This document shows positions 13,883 through 22,304 of a DNA stretch of 34,652 bases, piece after piece (position 1 is the first letter of the stretch; each line of letters begins with the position of its first letter). Under the pieces are notes generated by a model, which saw only the letters and a list, made by a program, of their open reading frames with translations, was not told the origin of the DNA and ran no database searches. The DNA is from Acidimicrobiia bacterium (GTDB taxonomy: Bacteria; Actinomycetota; Acidimicrobiia; Acidimicrobiales; JANYDT01). Made by a program: the position numbers and the translations under genes. The stretch lies in assembly GCA_025359845.1 (NCBI GenBank), contig JANYDT010000074.1, forward strand, positions 1 to 34,652. The letters are read 5' to 3'.

Positions 13883-16173
13883 GATAGACGACCTCGGAGT
13901 CGGATGCTGTTATCCAGGCGTTGCCGACGCAGCAGCACCGCCGAACCGTTCCTCGTGCGTACGTCAATGCTGACTCCCTCGGCCATTGCCCCGGGTTGAG
14001 GGCGCAGCTGAAGCCAATACCCTCTGGAAACGTCGATTCGCCCCCGCAGCGTCATCTCGATCGTCACCGCGGCGTGCGGTGCGATTCGAACAAACCGCGA
14101 GTACGTCTTCCATCCGCGTTCGACTTCGGGCACCCAGGGCACATCGACACCATCGACGCGTGCCGCCACCAACTGAAGGGGGCTGAACACGGTGACGTAG
14201 GAAATGCTCGTCCCCGACGGCGCCCCGACGACATTTCCGACGACCACCGGCGGAAGCGCGGTGCCTGGGATCGCGTTGGTCAATGTCACGGTGATTTTGG
14301 CCTCGACGGCTCCGGAAACGGGATCGACGACGGCTTCGTAGCGCGTGGCTTTGGTCAGGTAGGCGTCGATCTTGTTGGGGGCTCCGTTCGAAATCGTGAC
14401 GGCAAAGCCGTCGCCGCGGGGCCGCGGCAGCTCACCCGAGACGCCGAGGGCCCGAAGGTCGGCCTGGTCGCGAGCGGCCAACGACCAGATCTGGATGTGG
14501 CCGTCGCGCAGGGCCGGGCCGAGGGCGCCCGCCAGCTGCTCCGGATTCGGGGCGGCTCCCGTCAGCAGCGCCGACATCGCCGTCGCCGCGACATCGGCCA
14601 GCGCATCCTTGCGCGCCGGGTCGTCGTTCGGAAACTGTAGGTATTGGTCGCGTAGGAGGAACGAGACGACGTTGGTACGGTCGAGCGTCAATCCCGACCC
14701 TTGCGCCTTCACCGGCCCGGTAATGGCGAGCAACGCTCGGAGACCCTCGGGGTCGATCGTGATGACGCCGTCGATCTTCGTTCCCCCACTCTTCGGGTAC
14801 AGGTGCGCGATCACTTCCGCAACGCTGGGTAGGTCGGGCGACATGGTGACGTTGTCCCAGAACTCAGGATCAGCCGCGCCGGCTTTCGTGGTGGCTCCGA
14901 ACCGACCGTAGCGGGCGAGGTAGTCCGCCGGTCCGGCCACTGGCCGCGCAGTGTGAGGGTCGCCCCCGGCGATGAGGTCGATCGTGCGCCCGAAGCGGGT
15001 CACCGAAACCGCCCCGTCGACCGCCACGACTTCGGCAAAGTTGCCCAAGAATCCACCCAGTCCGCGGGCTTCGGCGGGCGAGATGAAGGCGACGAAGTAC
15101 GTCCTTGGCCCGTCATGGCCGAGCATGGATGCCGCCAGGCGAACCACGCGGATGGCAGTGTCGCCTTGGCGCCGCGCGTACGTCGCTTGTCGCCCGAGCA
15201 AGGAGAACCGATCCCTCAGCGGTGCGACGATCCAGGGCGACTGGGACGACACGAGGGACTGCTCGACGCCCGCCACCGCATCACGACTGTCTCGTAACGG
15301 CCGCTCGAGAAGACCGATGGAGTCGACATCGACGGAGCCCTGCCTCACACGGATCGCGGCTGGGTTCATGGCCAACACGGACTGGGCGATCGTCGCCGCG
15401 CCAGTATGAGCGCTGGCGGTGACGTGGCGCAGCAGTCGAGCGTGCTGACTCATGACCGGAAACAGGTGGGCCGGGCCGGCCAACGGGGAACTCAGCCATG
15501 AATCGGCCCGCCCAAGCGCTCGGGCGGCCGCCTGAAGGTCGCTTGCAGCCTGCCCCGGGTCACCATTTCGCATCGCTCGGAGGCCGCTCTGGATGGAGCG
15601 CTCGGACGTGATCAACGGTCGGGCGGCGAGCCCAGCGGCACCGGCGAGCCCCGCCCCGGCAAGAACTACGGCGGCGGCGAAGCCCGCCGCTCCTATCCAG
15701 CACCGGCGCCGAACGGGACCGCTGCGCCGCGATACGCCCGTGACGACGAGCAGGACGCTTACACCGCCTGCGACCAACGAGCTCCGCCCGAAGGGATGCA
15801 GTTGGAGGCGAATCGCCTCTTGCCCGAGGAACGCCCCAAGCAGGGCTCGGACCACCGCAAAGCCACGGCCTCGGGCCCCGATGGCCATCGCGACAACCGT
15901 GGCGATGGCCGCAAGGACCGTCCAACCCGGAGTCGGGCCTGCGGCCACCAGCGTGGCTGAACCCAGCCCCAACGCCCACCACGGCGAAGTAGCCGCGGCC
16001 CAGGCCACGAGACCGGCAAACAGCGCCGTCCATCCCGCATCGAGACGAGCGACTCCGGTCGGAGAACAATGCGCGGAAAATGACAATCCCGCCGATGCGG
16101 CGCCAATCACCATGACGTAGCGCGCTTCCCGGTCAGTCAATCGATTCCGCCGCCGCGGACGGCCATCGCTCAC
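13879..16173 (-). CDS. DUF4012 domain membrane protein of the exopolysaccharide operon
   Basis: The 764-residue protein starts with several membrane helices (within about residues 15-190). A large extracytoplasmic part follows with the DUF4012 hallmark RTYFVAFISPAEARGLGGF (the ...E.R..GGF pattern), then DGVITIDPEGLRALLAITG and a C-terminal beta-rich region. DUF4012 proteins are common next to exopolysaccharide genes in Actinomycetota; their biochemistry is unknown. The start is GTG (16171-16173), overlapping the stop of the Wzy-like gene as GTGA. Its own stop overlaps the next gene (ATGA). This suggests stoichiometric production with the polymerase and the sortase-type protein. Confidence 0.82.
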   Translation of the reverse strand: MSDGRPRRRNRLTDREARYVMVIGAASAGLSFSAHCSPTGVARLDAGWTALFAGLVAWAAATSPWWALGLGSATLVAAGPTPGWTVLAAIATVVAMAIGARGRGFAVVRALLGAFLGQEAIRLQLHPFGRSSLVAGGVSVLLVVTGVSRRSGPVRRRCWIGAAGFAAAVVLAGAGLAGAAGLAARPLITSERSIQSGLRAMRNGDPGQAASDLQAAARALGRADSWLSSPLAGPAHLFPVMSQHARLLRHVTASAHTGAATIAQSVLAMNPAAIRVRQGSVDVDSIGLLERPLRDSRDAVAGVEQSLVSSQSPWIVAPLRDRFSLLGRQATYARRQGDTAIRVVRLAASMLGHDGPRTYFVAFISPAEARGLGGFLGNFAEVVAVDGAVSVTRFGRTIDLIAGGDPHTARPVAGPADYLARYGRFGATTKAGAADPEFWDNVTMSPDLPSVAEVIAHLYPKSGGTKIDGVITIDPEGLRALLAITGPVKAQGSGLTLDRTNVVSFLLRDQYLQFPNDDPARKDALADVAATAMSALLTGAAPNPEQLAGALGPALRDGHIQIWSLAARDQADLRALGVSGELPRPRGDGFAVTISNGAPNKIDAYLTKATRYEAVVDPVSGAVEAKITVTLTNAIPGTALPPVVVGNVVGAPSGTSISYVTVFSPLQLVAARVDGVDVPWVPEVERGWKTYSRFVRIAPHAAVTIEMTLRGRIDVSRGYWLQLRPQPGAMAEGVSIDVRTRNGSAVLLRRQRLDNSIRLRGRLS

Positions 16174-17564
16174 AAGCGAGAAGGGCGCGCTATCGCCGAC
16201 TGAGGGCTGCTCGACGGCCGGGGCACGGGCCGTATCGTCGGACGCGGCGATTCATGCCGTTGCTCCAATTGCTCCGGCTGCTTCGGCACCGCAAACAGCA
16301 ACAAGAGGAACGGGAGAACTTGTGTGCGCTGCCGCGCAAGGATGCCGAAGTTACCGATCGACGACCAAGCGAAGCAAAAAATAGCCACGTAAAGCGTCGC
16401 GAACAACAAATAACTGTTGGACAGCATCACTCGAGGAAGTCGAACGAGACGACGCCACGAACGGCACGCGATAATCGCTAAGAGCGCCGTTTCGGCCGCC
16501 GCTTGCAGCTGCGTGGCATTTCGGACTTCTAACAACGTCGGCCGAAACAGCACGGTAAACAAAGCCAACGGATATTGCGCAGGCGAATTAGCGCGCACCG
16601 ATTCGAAAGTTGAGCCACCCTCCAAGGTCTGGGCCGAAGTTCTGTTGAGAATCGATCCGACCTGATTTTGGCTCTCGCCTCCGAGCTCACTTCCGGCTCG
16701 CGAAACAGCAAAGCTCAGCACGACAACGATTCCGACCATGCCGAGAACATTGAGAACGCTCCCAAACACAGCGTCATCACCACGGCGCGATCGAATGATG
16801 AACGCACCGGCAAGCGCGGCTACGACCACCACGCTCACGTGGGATCGGACTGCGCCGGCTCCCACCAGGCCGACCGCGGTTATCGTCGCGCCCCCGATCC
16901 GGTGGTTCAACAACCGGGCCACTCCGTAGGAACCGAGACCCAGCATGAATACCATCCACGCCTCTTTGCCCAGGCTGGAAGGCCAGAATAACAACGACGG
17001 CAAGAACAGGACCCCGAGTTGGTACCGTCGACGATCGGCGCCCGGATAACCCACATCCATGGCCTTCGCGAACAGTACGAGCCCCATCCACGAGAACCAC
17101 GAGAAAACCAAGAAGCCACCGAATTTGGACGGGCCGATGACGGAATACACCGTTGCCGTGAGGCGCTCGATAAACGCGGTCCCTCGAGCGACCGGGAGCA
17201 CGCCGCCAAACGAGATCGAGCCGTGTCGCCATTTTGACACGAGGCCGGCGCCCACTTCGTGGTACCGGGAGGCGTCGGCGTTGCCGCCGTAGACATTGAA
17301 GATCACTATGTACCGCACGACAGTGAACAGCGCTTTCACGCCCAACGAGGTATACAACATCGACCGAAAAGCCAAGTCTTCTTTTGCCGCCCAGGTCACG
17401 AACGGAACACTGATTGCCACGAGCACCGGAGCGACCAGAAGCGCTCCCCCGATGTCGTAGCTTGAGTGATCGAGCACCTTGAGCAGCGCCGTCATAATGG
17501 CGAAAGTGGCGACCACCCCAAAGCCAATGACACCAGGGATGGCCCACGAAGAAAGCCGTCTCAT
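16170..17564 (-). CDS. Polytopic membrane protein, probable Wzy/EpsG-like polysaccharide polymerase
   Basis: The 464-residue protein has roughly ten hydrophobic helices. A periplasmic-looking loop YGGNADASRYHEVGAGL and the later GKEAWMVFMLGLGSYG resemble membrane polymerases and glycosyltransferases of the EpsG/Wzy kind, where an acidic-aromatic loop is typical. It has a hydrophilic Pro/Arg-rich tail (about 430-464). The assignment rests on topology and on its place between a Wzz/BY-kinase and a DUF4012 protein, with ATGA/GTGA overlaps on both sides. It could instead be a flippase-associated or other glycan membrane enzyme. Confidence 0.62.
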   Translation of the reverse strand: MRRLSSWAIPGVIGFGVVATFAIMTALLKVLDHSSYDIGGALLVAPVLVAISVPFVTWAAKEDLAFRSMLYTSLGVKALFTVVRYIVIFNVYGGNADASRYHEVGAGLVSKWRHGSISFGGVLPVARGTAFIERLTATVYSVIGPSKFGGFLVFSWFSWMGLVLFAKAMDVGYPGADRRRYQLGVLFLPSLLFWPSSLGKEAWMVFMLGLGSYGVARLLNHRIGGATITAVGLVGAGAVRSHVSVVVVAALAGAFIIRSRRGDDAVFGSVLNVLGMVGIVVVLSFAVSRAGSELGGESQNQVGSILNRTSAQTLEGGSTFESVRANSPAQYPLALFTVLFRPTLLEVRNATQLQAAAETALLAIIACRSWRRLVRLPRVMLSNSYLLFATLYVAIFCFAWSSIGNFGILARQRTQVLPFLLLLFAVPKQPEQLEQRHESPRPTIRPVPRPSSSPQSAIARPSRL

Positions 17565-19414
17565 CCTTGTACTTCGGCTGTGAGCCCGGATGCCGTTGGT
17601 CTTTCGAATTCGTCCCGGTCCAATTCGTCAGGTTCGAACTCGGTTGGATCGAATTCGGCAGGCGTCAGCGCGTCGGGAGCCAATTCGTCAGGAGCGAGTG
17701 CGTCGGGCGCCGGTGCTTCGGACGCCGGTGCTTCGGACGCGACTGCGTCGGTACCGAGTTCTTCAGGTTCGTCGGTACCGAGTTCGTCAGGGTCGTCGAA
17801 CCGGTCATCGCGCCGACGTCGGCTACGCAACCGCGACGCTCGCCGCGTCCACGGAGAGGCGTCCGACGATTTCATGCGGTACCCGTAGTAGTCGTGACCG
17901 AAGAGCGAGTTTCCCGTCCGAGCGTCGTTCAGAACGAGCGCGTTGGTGGCGTCCTCCGCGCTCAACTGCAGCAATTCAGCGGCCCGCCGGCCCGCCGCCG
18001 CTGAGGTCTCGCCCAACCGGGCGACGTGCAACACAACCTGCGCGTCGGACGCGAATTCCAAAGCCTCGCCGGTGACAGCTAGAGGAGCTGTGTCGACAAC
18101 GACAACATCAATGTTGTCGAGACGATGCAAGATTCGCATCGTCGCTCGAACCAGTGTTCCTGACGGCACCGATCGATAGCGGCTCAGGTCGAGCAACCGG
18201 AGACGGGGAAAAGCGGTGCGTTCGACAATCGCTTCAGCAGGGAGGCGACTCAACGAAGAAAAGGGGTTTCGGGGTGCCACGCGCTCAAGCTCCGGTGTGA
18301 AATCACGGCCCAAACGAGGACGACGAAAGTCGGCGTTGACGAGAACCACTCGTCGACCACCCTCGGCGAAGGCGAGCGCGAGATTTGCGGCAATGGTCGA
18401 CTTGCCCTCTGCAGCCACCGATGAGGTCACGACAATCGTCCCTAACTGACGGCCGGCATCCTCGAAGAGCAGGGCCACCGACGTGCGCAGCGTCCGATAA
18501 GCCTCGGCCAGTCGGGTGTCGACATGGGGACGCACGTGGATGAGCTGGTCTCGCTCCTTGCGCGTGAACGACGGAATCTCGGCGATGACGGGCACGCCAA
18601 ACACTTGCTCGGCGCGACGGCGATCGCGGATCTTGTTGTCCAGGCGTTCCAGCAGCACGGCCAACCCGAGCCCCAAGAGTGTGCCGATCACGATGGCAAT
18701 CGGGATTCGGGCGGCTCGGGAAGCGGGCGCCTTAAAGCCGCCAGCGTCAATAGGGACGGGCTGGGCGCGCTCGAGCGTCGTCAATTGGAGCGTTGAATTG
18801 GCGGCGTCGGAGAGACCTTGAAGGCTTTCGTAGGTCGAGGAATACAAGCGGGCGAGAGCATCTCGTTCCGACGCGAGGACGGCTTGATCGGGACCGGCCC
18901 CGATTGCCTTTTCTTTGTCGGAGATCTGGCGCCGCAACTGATCGAGCTTCGCTTGGGTACGCGACTGACGCTGAGTTCTGACGACATCTTGTCGCTCGGC
19001 GAGATAGGCCACCAGCTGGTCGGCGAAAGCATCAGCGATGATCACCGCTTGCTTGTCGGCTTTGTCGACGACCGATATCTTGAACGTTCCAGTACTCGGG
19101 TCGATCTCGGCTTGAATGCGGCCCGCCAGCACCGCCGGCGGACCGGTGAAGCCGACAAACTTGGCCGTCCGGGCGGGAACCTCACCCGTTTTCGTGAATA
19201 GCGGGAGCTGGGCGAAGCTCACGGTACCTATTTGTTGCGAACCTCCGGCGTTGGGATCGTTGATCACCAGCGTGTTCGTTGCTCGGTACGAGCGTTCGAC
19301 TATCGGCGGCTTGGCCGGAGTGGAGAGGAAAGCGGCCAACGCCGCGGCGAGAGCGGTTAGGACCACGATCAGCCAACGCCGCCGCAATAGTTCGATGTAG
19401 TCGCCTAGGCCCAC
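17561..19414 (-). CDS. Wzz-BY-kinase: polysaccharide chain-length regulator with tyrosine-autokinase domain
   Basis: The 617-residue protein has Wzz helices at about 14-31 and 237-256 with an extracytoplasmic coiled region between. A CpsD/Wzc-type ATPase domain follows, with Walker A SSVAAEGKST (331-340, K338), Walker A' VLVNADFRRP (357-366) and Walker B VVVVDTAP (D441). In the Walker A' motif the first Asp of DxDxR is Asn (N360), unusual for an active BY-kinase. A short tyrosine cluster follows (HDYYGYRM, Y509/Y510/Y512), then an acidic repeat tail of some 80 residues (ELGTDEPEELGTD, ASEAPASEAP, and similar). The start is GTG (19412-19414) with GGAGAGG eight bases upstream. These proteins control exopolysaccharide polymerisation and export. 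Confidence 0.86.
   Translation of the reverse strand: MGLGDYIELLRRRWLIVVLTALAAALAAFLSTPAKPPIVERSYRATNTLVINDPNAGGSQQIGTVSFAQLPLFTKTGEVPARTAKFVGFTGPPAVLAGRIQAEIDPSTGTFKISVVDKADKQAVIIADAFADQLVAYLAERQDVVRTQRQSRTQAKLDQLRRQISDKEKAIGAGPDQAVLASERDALARLYSSTYESLQGLSDAANSTLQLTTLERAQPVPIDAGGFKAPASRAARIPIAIVIGTLLGLGLAVLLERLDNKIRDRRRAEQVFGVPVIAEIPSFTRKERDQLIHVRPHVDTRLAEAYRTLRTSVALLFEDAGRQLGTIVVTSSVAAEGKSTIAANLALAFAEGGRRVVLVNADFRRPRLGRDFTPELERVAPRNPFSSLSRLPAEAIVERTAFPRLRLLDLSRYRSVPSGTLVRATMRILHRLDNIDVVVVDTAPLAVTGEALEFASDAQVVLHVARLGETSAAAGRRAAELLQLSAEDATNALVLNDARTGNSLFGHDYYGYRMKSSDASPWTRRASRLRSRRRRDDRFDDPDELGTDEPEELGTDAVASEAPASEAPAPDALAPDELAPDALTPAEFDPTEFEPDELDRDEFERPTASGLTAEVQG
17709..17795. repeat. Short tandem repeats in the BY-kinase tail
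   Basis: Two identical 15-bp units (17709-17723, 17724-17738; peptide SEAPA) are followed by two near-identical 24-bp units (17748-17771, 17772-17795; peptide around ELGTDEPE). All periods are multiples of three, so length changes keep the frame. They encode a flexible acidic tail. Confidence 0.8.
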
Positions 19415-19422
19415 GTGTCGTG

Positions 19423-19466
19423 CCTCTCCAATTCGGTTCGCGCCTTCCTCGGCGCGCCCCGAGAGG
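19423..19466 (-). promoter_or_regulatory. Inverted repeat spanning the BY-kinase ribosome site
   Basis: CCTCTC (19423-19428) can pair with GAGAGG (19461-19466), with further GC-rich pairing in between. On the mRNA the GGAGAGG ribosome site lies inside one arm, so the hairpin could modulate BY-kinase translation. This is the only gap larger than 100 bp (19415-19553) inside the envelope operon, so it may also hold an internal promoter. Confidence 0.3.
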
Positions 19467-19553
19467 CTACTTCGCTAACGCGATGCCGTCGGTGAACGCC
19501 GCCATCACCGCCCCGCCTCGGCATCACCGGCCCCCTGGTTCGCGAGCCGCTCG

Positions 19554-20393
19554 TCACAACCATCTCGAATTCGCAGTACCGGTCGAGGCCGACGAGTCCG
19601 GGGCGATCGGTCCGAGCACCAACCGGCTGACGAGCACCAAAGCCAGAACACAGGGCCCGGCCAGCAGCAACGCGCGGGCCAATGAGGGCGCCAGCCCGGC
19701 CGTACGGCTGACCAAGAGGGCATACGACCCGTGCAGGAGGATCATGGCCAATGATCGGCCCCACCGTTCGGCCACCAACCCGCGGGGCGGGCCTGGCAAT
19801 CGACGCGCGACGGGCTCGACCAACAGCAGTCCCAACGACGCCAGTCCGCCGACCAACGCGCTGTCGCGATAGGTGCCGCCGTACACGACGGCCCACATCA
19901 TGACGCCGACGGCGGCCAACATCACACCCGGACCGGCCCGCTCACCGGTCAGGAGTTCACTTACCAACCACGCTCCGGCCCCGACCGCCAACGCCCCGAT
20001 GTGTCCCGTTTCGGGTACACAAGCGTAAACACCACCGATCGCCAACAACACCAGCACGGCCGTAGTGCCCCGACCGTCGCTGCGGAGCTCGCAATCGACA
20101 CACAGCACCGAGCCGGCCAGGATCATAATCACGATGACCGGCGGGGCCCACCGCTGGTGGACCGCCACGGTGATGTTGGCGGCGACGAGCACCGCCCCCG
20201 GCGCGGCCCATACCAGTTTCGCCAGAGCCCCGGCGGCCGCCGCCAATTCGCCGGCGCCGTACAACGCGATTACTCCCGCCGCCAGTCGCACAAGACTGTA
20301 GTTACGGGTCACCGAGGCGATCACCACAAGGCCGAGCGCGGCCAACGTCACCGAACGAACAAGGCGCGTGCACTCCGGCGAACGGCGATCCAT
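19554..20393 (-). CDS. Polytopic membrane protein of unknown function
   Basis: The 279-residue protein is almost entirely hydrophobic, with about eight predicted membrane helices. Its only notable loops are short and charged (such as CVDCELRSDGRG and ARRLPGPPRGLVAERWGR). No family motif was recognised. It lies between the BON/OmpA protein (36-bp gap) and the BY-kinase in the same direction, so a role in envelope or polysaccharide assembly is likely by context only. Confidence 0.65.
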   Translation of the reverse strand: MDRRSPECTRLVRSVTLAALGLVVIASVTRNYSLVRLAAGVIALYGAGELAAAAGALAKLVWAAPGAVLVAANITVAVHQRWAPPVIVIMILAGSVLCVDCELRSDGRGTTAVLVLLAIGGVYACVPETGHIGALAVGAGAWLVSELLTGERAGPGVMLAAVGVMMWAVVYGGTYRDSALVGGLASLGLLLVEPVARRLPGPPRGLVAERWGRSLAMILLHGSYALLVSRTAGLAPSLARALLLAGPCVLALVLVSRLVLGPIAPDSSASTGTANSRWL

Positions 20394-20429
20394 TCGGCTG
20401 CGAAGCGACTCGGTTGGGAAGGGAATGGG

Positions 20430-22304
20430 CTAAGACCCGAAGAGCGCGAACACGACCCGGCGGTTGGCGCGGCGGCCGGCGGGAGTATCATCGCTGGCCA
20501 CGGGGCTGGCCGCGCCGAGCCCGCTGGCACTCACCCGTGAGCCGTCCACGCCCTGGGCGATCAGCTCCGCACGCACAACGTTGGCCCGGCGCTGAGTGAG
20601 GGCCCGGTTGACCTGCTCGTCACCCCGGTCGTCGGTGTACGCCCGCACTTCTACTCGTACCGTCGAATCGGCGAGCACCTTGGCGATGCGGCCCACGACA
20701 GCTTTGCTGCTATCGGTGAGATCGGCTGATCCCTCGCCGAAGTCGACGCTGGCTCCGGCAATCGCGGCCCGAACTTGATCACGGGTCGACACTGACGGGG
20801 CATCGGCCTCCGCGTCGGGTATCGCGACCGGCGGCTCCTCCACCAACGTCGTATCTGTTACATCGGCGCTCCCGGCCGCGACAAAGCCGTCACCGCCAGT
20901 CGCGGCGCCAGCCTTGCCGGCGGCCTTGACTACACCCGCGCCGCCAACCCCCGAAGGCTTCGTCGTGGCCACCCTTGCCACCTTTGCCGGCGCCACGGCC
21001 GCCCGAGCGGCGCCGGTACTCGCCGCGGCCCTCCTGGTCGCGGTGGCGCTAGCGGCCGAGGAGCGACGGGTCCTGACTGCGGTTCTCGCCGCGGTTCGCG
21101 CCGACCGTGGGGCGCGGGCCGCCGTTGTGACCCGGGGAGTGGCCGGAGCCGCAGTGACGGAGGCGGGAGCCGGCCCTACGGGTGCCACCGGAGTGGAGGC
21201 AGTCGTCGCCGGCGAGGCCACCGGTTCTGAAGGCGCGACAGCTACCGTGGTGGGGACGGCGGCAATCGAAGCCGCGGTTACCGATGTTGTCGTCGTGCGA
21301 CTGGCCCCCGACGTCTGGTCGATGACGTGAGACGGGTCTCCGGCCACTTGTTGGGCTGCGTTCAACAACCGGTCATGGATGGTCGGATCGTCGACCACGC
21401 CGGCGAGCGTCATCACGTCATCAACGATAGTGATCGCCAAGTTGGTGATCTTGGCTTGGGGCACGCCAGCCGTGAGCAAGCCCAGGCGCTGCCACGTTTG
21501 GAGCGCCCCTTTGCTGCCTTCGACCGTCACCAGATCGCTGGACTTGACGTTCTTCGGCCCGAACGAAGTGTCGCTCGACACGCTCGTCAAGAACGCGTTG
21601 CGGGCTTCGGCGTTCGGCGTCGATCCGATCACCGTGAGCTTTTTGCCTTCGACGATGAGCGACAGGTCGGGGAGACTGATGGCGACGACCGTCGTGGTGG
21701 GAGCCGTTTCGGCCCCAACGGTGGTAACCGGTACCGAAGCCGGCACCTTGGCGACCGTCGATTGAACCGTCACTCGAAGGGTGATACGACGAACCCCACG
21801 GACCGCGCGCGCCAGATCCTGCGCCCGCTTCAGTTCGTCCTCCGAACCAACCACGCCCGCAGCCGTGAGGTCGCGACCGTTCGCGGTGACCTTGAGACCA
21901 CCCAGCCCGGCCTGGTCGTAGTTGGCCTCCACATGGGTGCGAAGGTCGCGTTCGATCGACGATCGCTTCGACAAGACGCCAACCAGACCTAAGAGGACGA
22001 GCGCGACCACAGCGAGGACACCAGCAACGACACGGCGCTGAGACCTAGCGGTCGGCTCGACAAACTCGAACTCGTGGAATTCGGGCGGGCTCTTCTGGTC
22101 GGGCTGATCGGCGTCGAAAGTCCGGGCTGGATCACCCAGATCATTGGGTGGTTCGTCATCATCTCGCACCCACCACGGGTCGACCCTCGGGGGCTTTGCT
22201 TCTTCCGGACCTTCGGTCTCGACGGGTGCGTCTGGGCCATCTTCGGCGTCGTCGAATTCGCCTTCGCTGTCCCAATCGTTGTCGCGTCGGCTCCAGCGGC
22301 TCAC
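20430..22304 (-). CDS. BON-OmpA envelope protein (ArfA-like layout)
   Basis: The 624-residue protein has an acidic cytoplasmic segment (1-88) and one membrane helix (about 91-111). Two or three BON-type domains follow (about 115-175 and 205-325), then an Ala/Thr/Arg-rich basic linker (about 330-470) and a C-terminal OmpA-like peptidoglycan-binding domain. The last shows VDFGEGSADLTDSSKAVV, VRAYTDDRGDEQVNRAL and QRRANVVRAELIAQGV. The combination recalls mycobacterial ArfA (Rv0899). It should anchor the cell membrane to peptidoglycan. The start is GTG, overlapping the stop of the upstream coiled-coil gene (GTGA), so the two are made together. Confidence 0.85.
   Translation of the reverse strand: MSRWSRRDNDWDSEGEFDDAEDGPDAPVETEGPEEAKPPRVDPWWVRDDDEPPNDLGDPARTFDADQPDQKSPPEFHEFEFVEPTARSQRRVVAGVLAVVALVLLGLVGVLSKRSSIERDLRTHVEANYDQAGLGGLKVTANGRDLTAAGVVGSEDELKRAQDLARAVRGVRRITLRVTVQSTVAKVPASVPVTTVGAETAPTTTVVAISLPDLSLIVEGKKLTVIGSTPNAEARNAFLTSVSSDTSFGPKNVKSSDLVTVEGSKGALQTWQRLGLLTAGVPQAKITNLAITIVDDVMTLAGVVDDPTIHDRLLNAAQQVAGDPSHVIDQTSGASRTTTTSVTAASIAAVPTTVAVAPSEPVASPATTASTPVAPVGPAPASVTAAPATPRVTTAARAPRSARTAARTAVRTRRSSAASATATRRAAASTGAARAAVAPAKVARVATTKPSGVGGAGVVKAAGKAGAATGGDGFVAAGSADVTDTTLVEEPPVAIPDAEADAPSVSTRDQVRAAIAGASVDFGEGSADLTDSSKAVVGRIAKVLADSTVRVEVRAYTDDRGDEQVNRALTQRRANVVRAELIAQGVDGSRVSASGLGAASPVASDDTPAGRRANRRVVFALFGS

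Noticed and set aside
19405..19896. 163-codon minus-strand frame between the membrane protein and the BY-kinase
   Set aside because: It overlaps both neighbours in another frame and is Arg/Gly-rich without a family pattern; the 139-bp gap is better read as a regulatory region.
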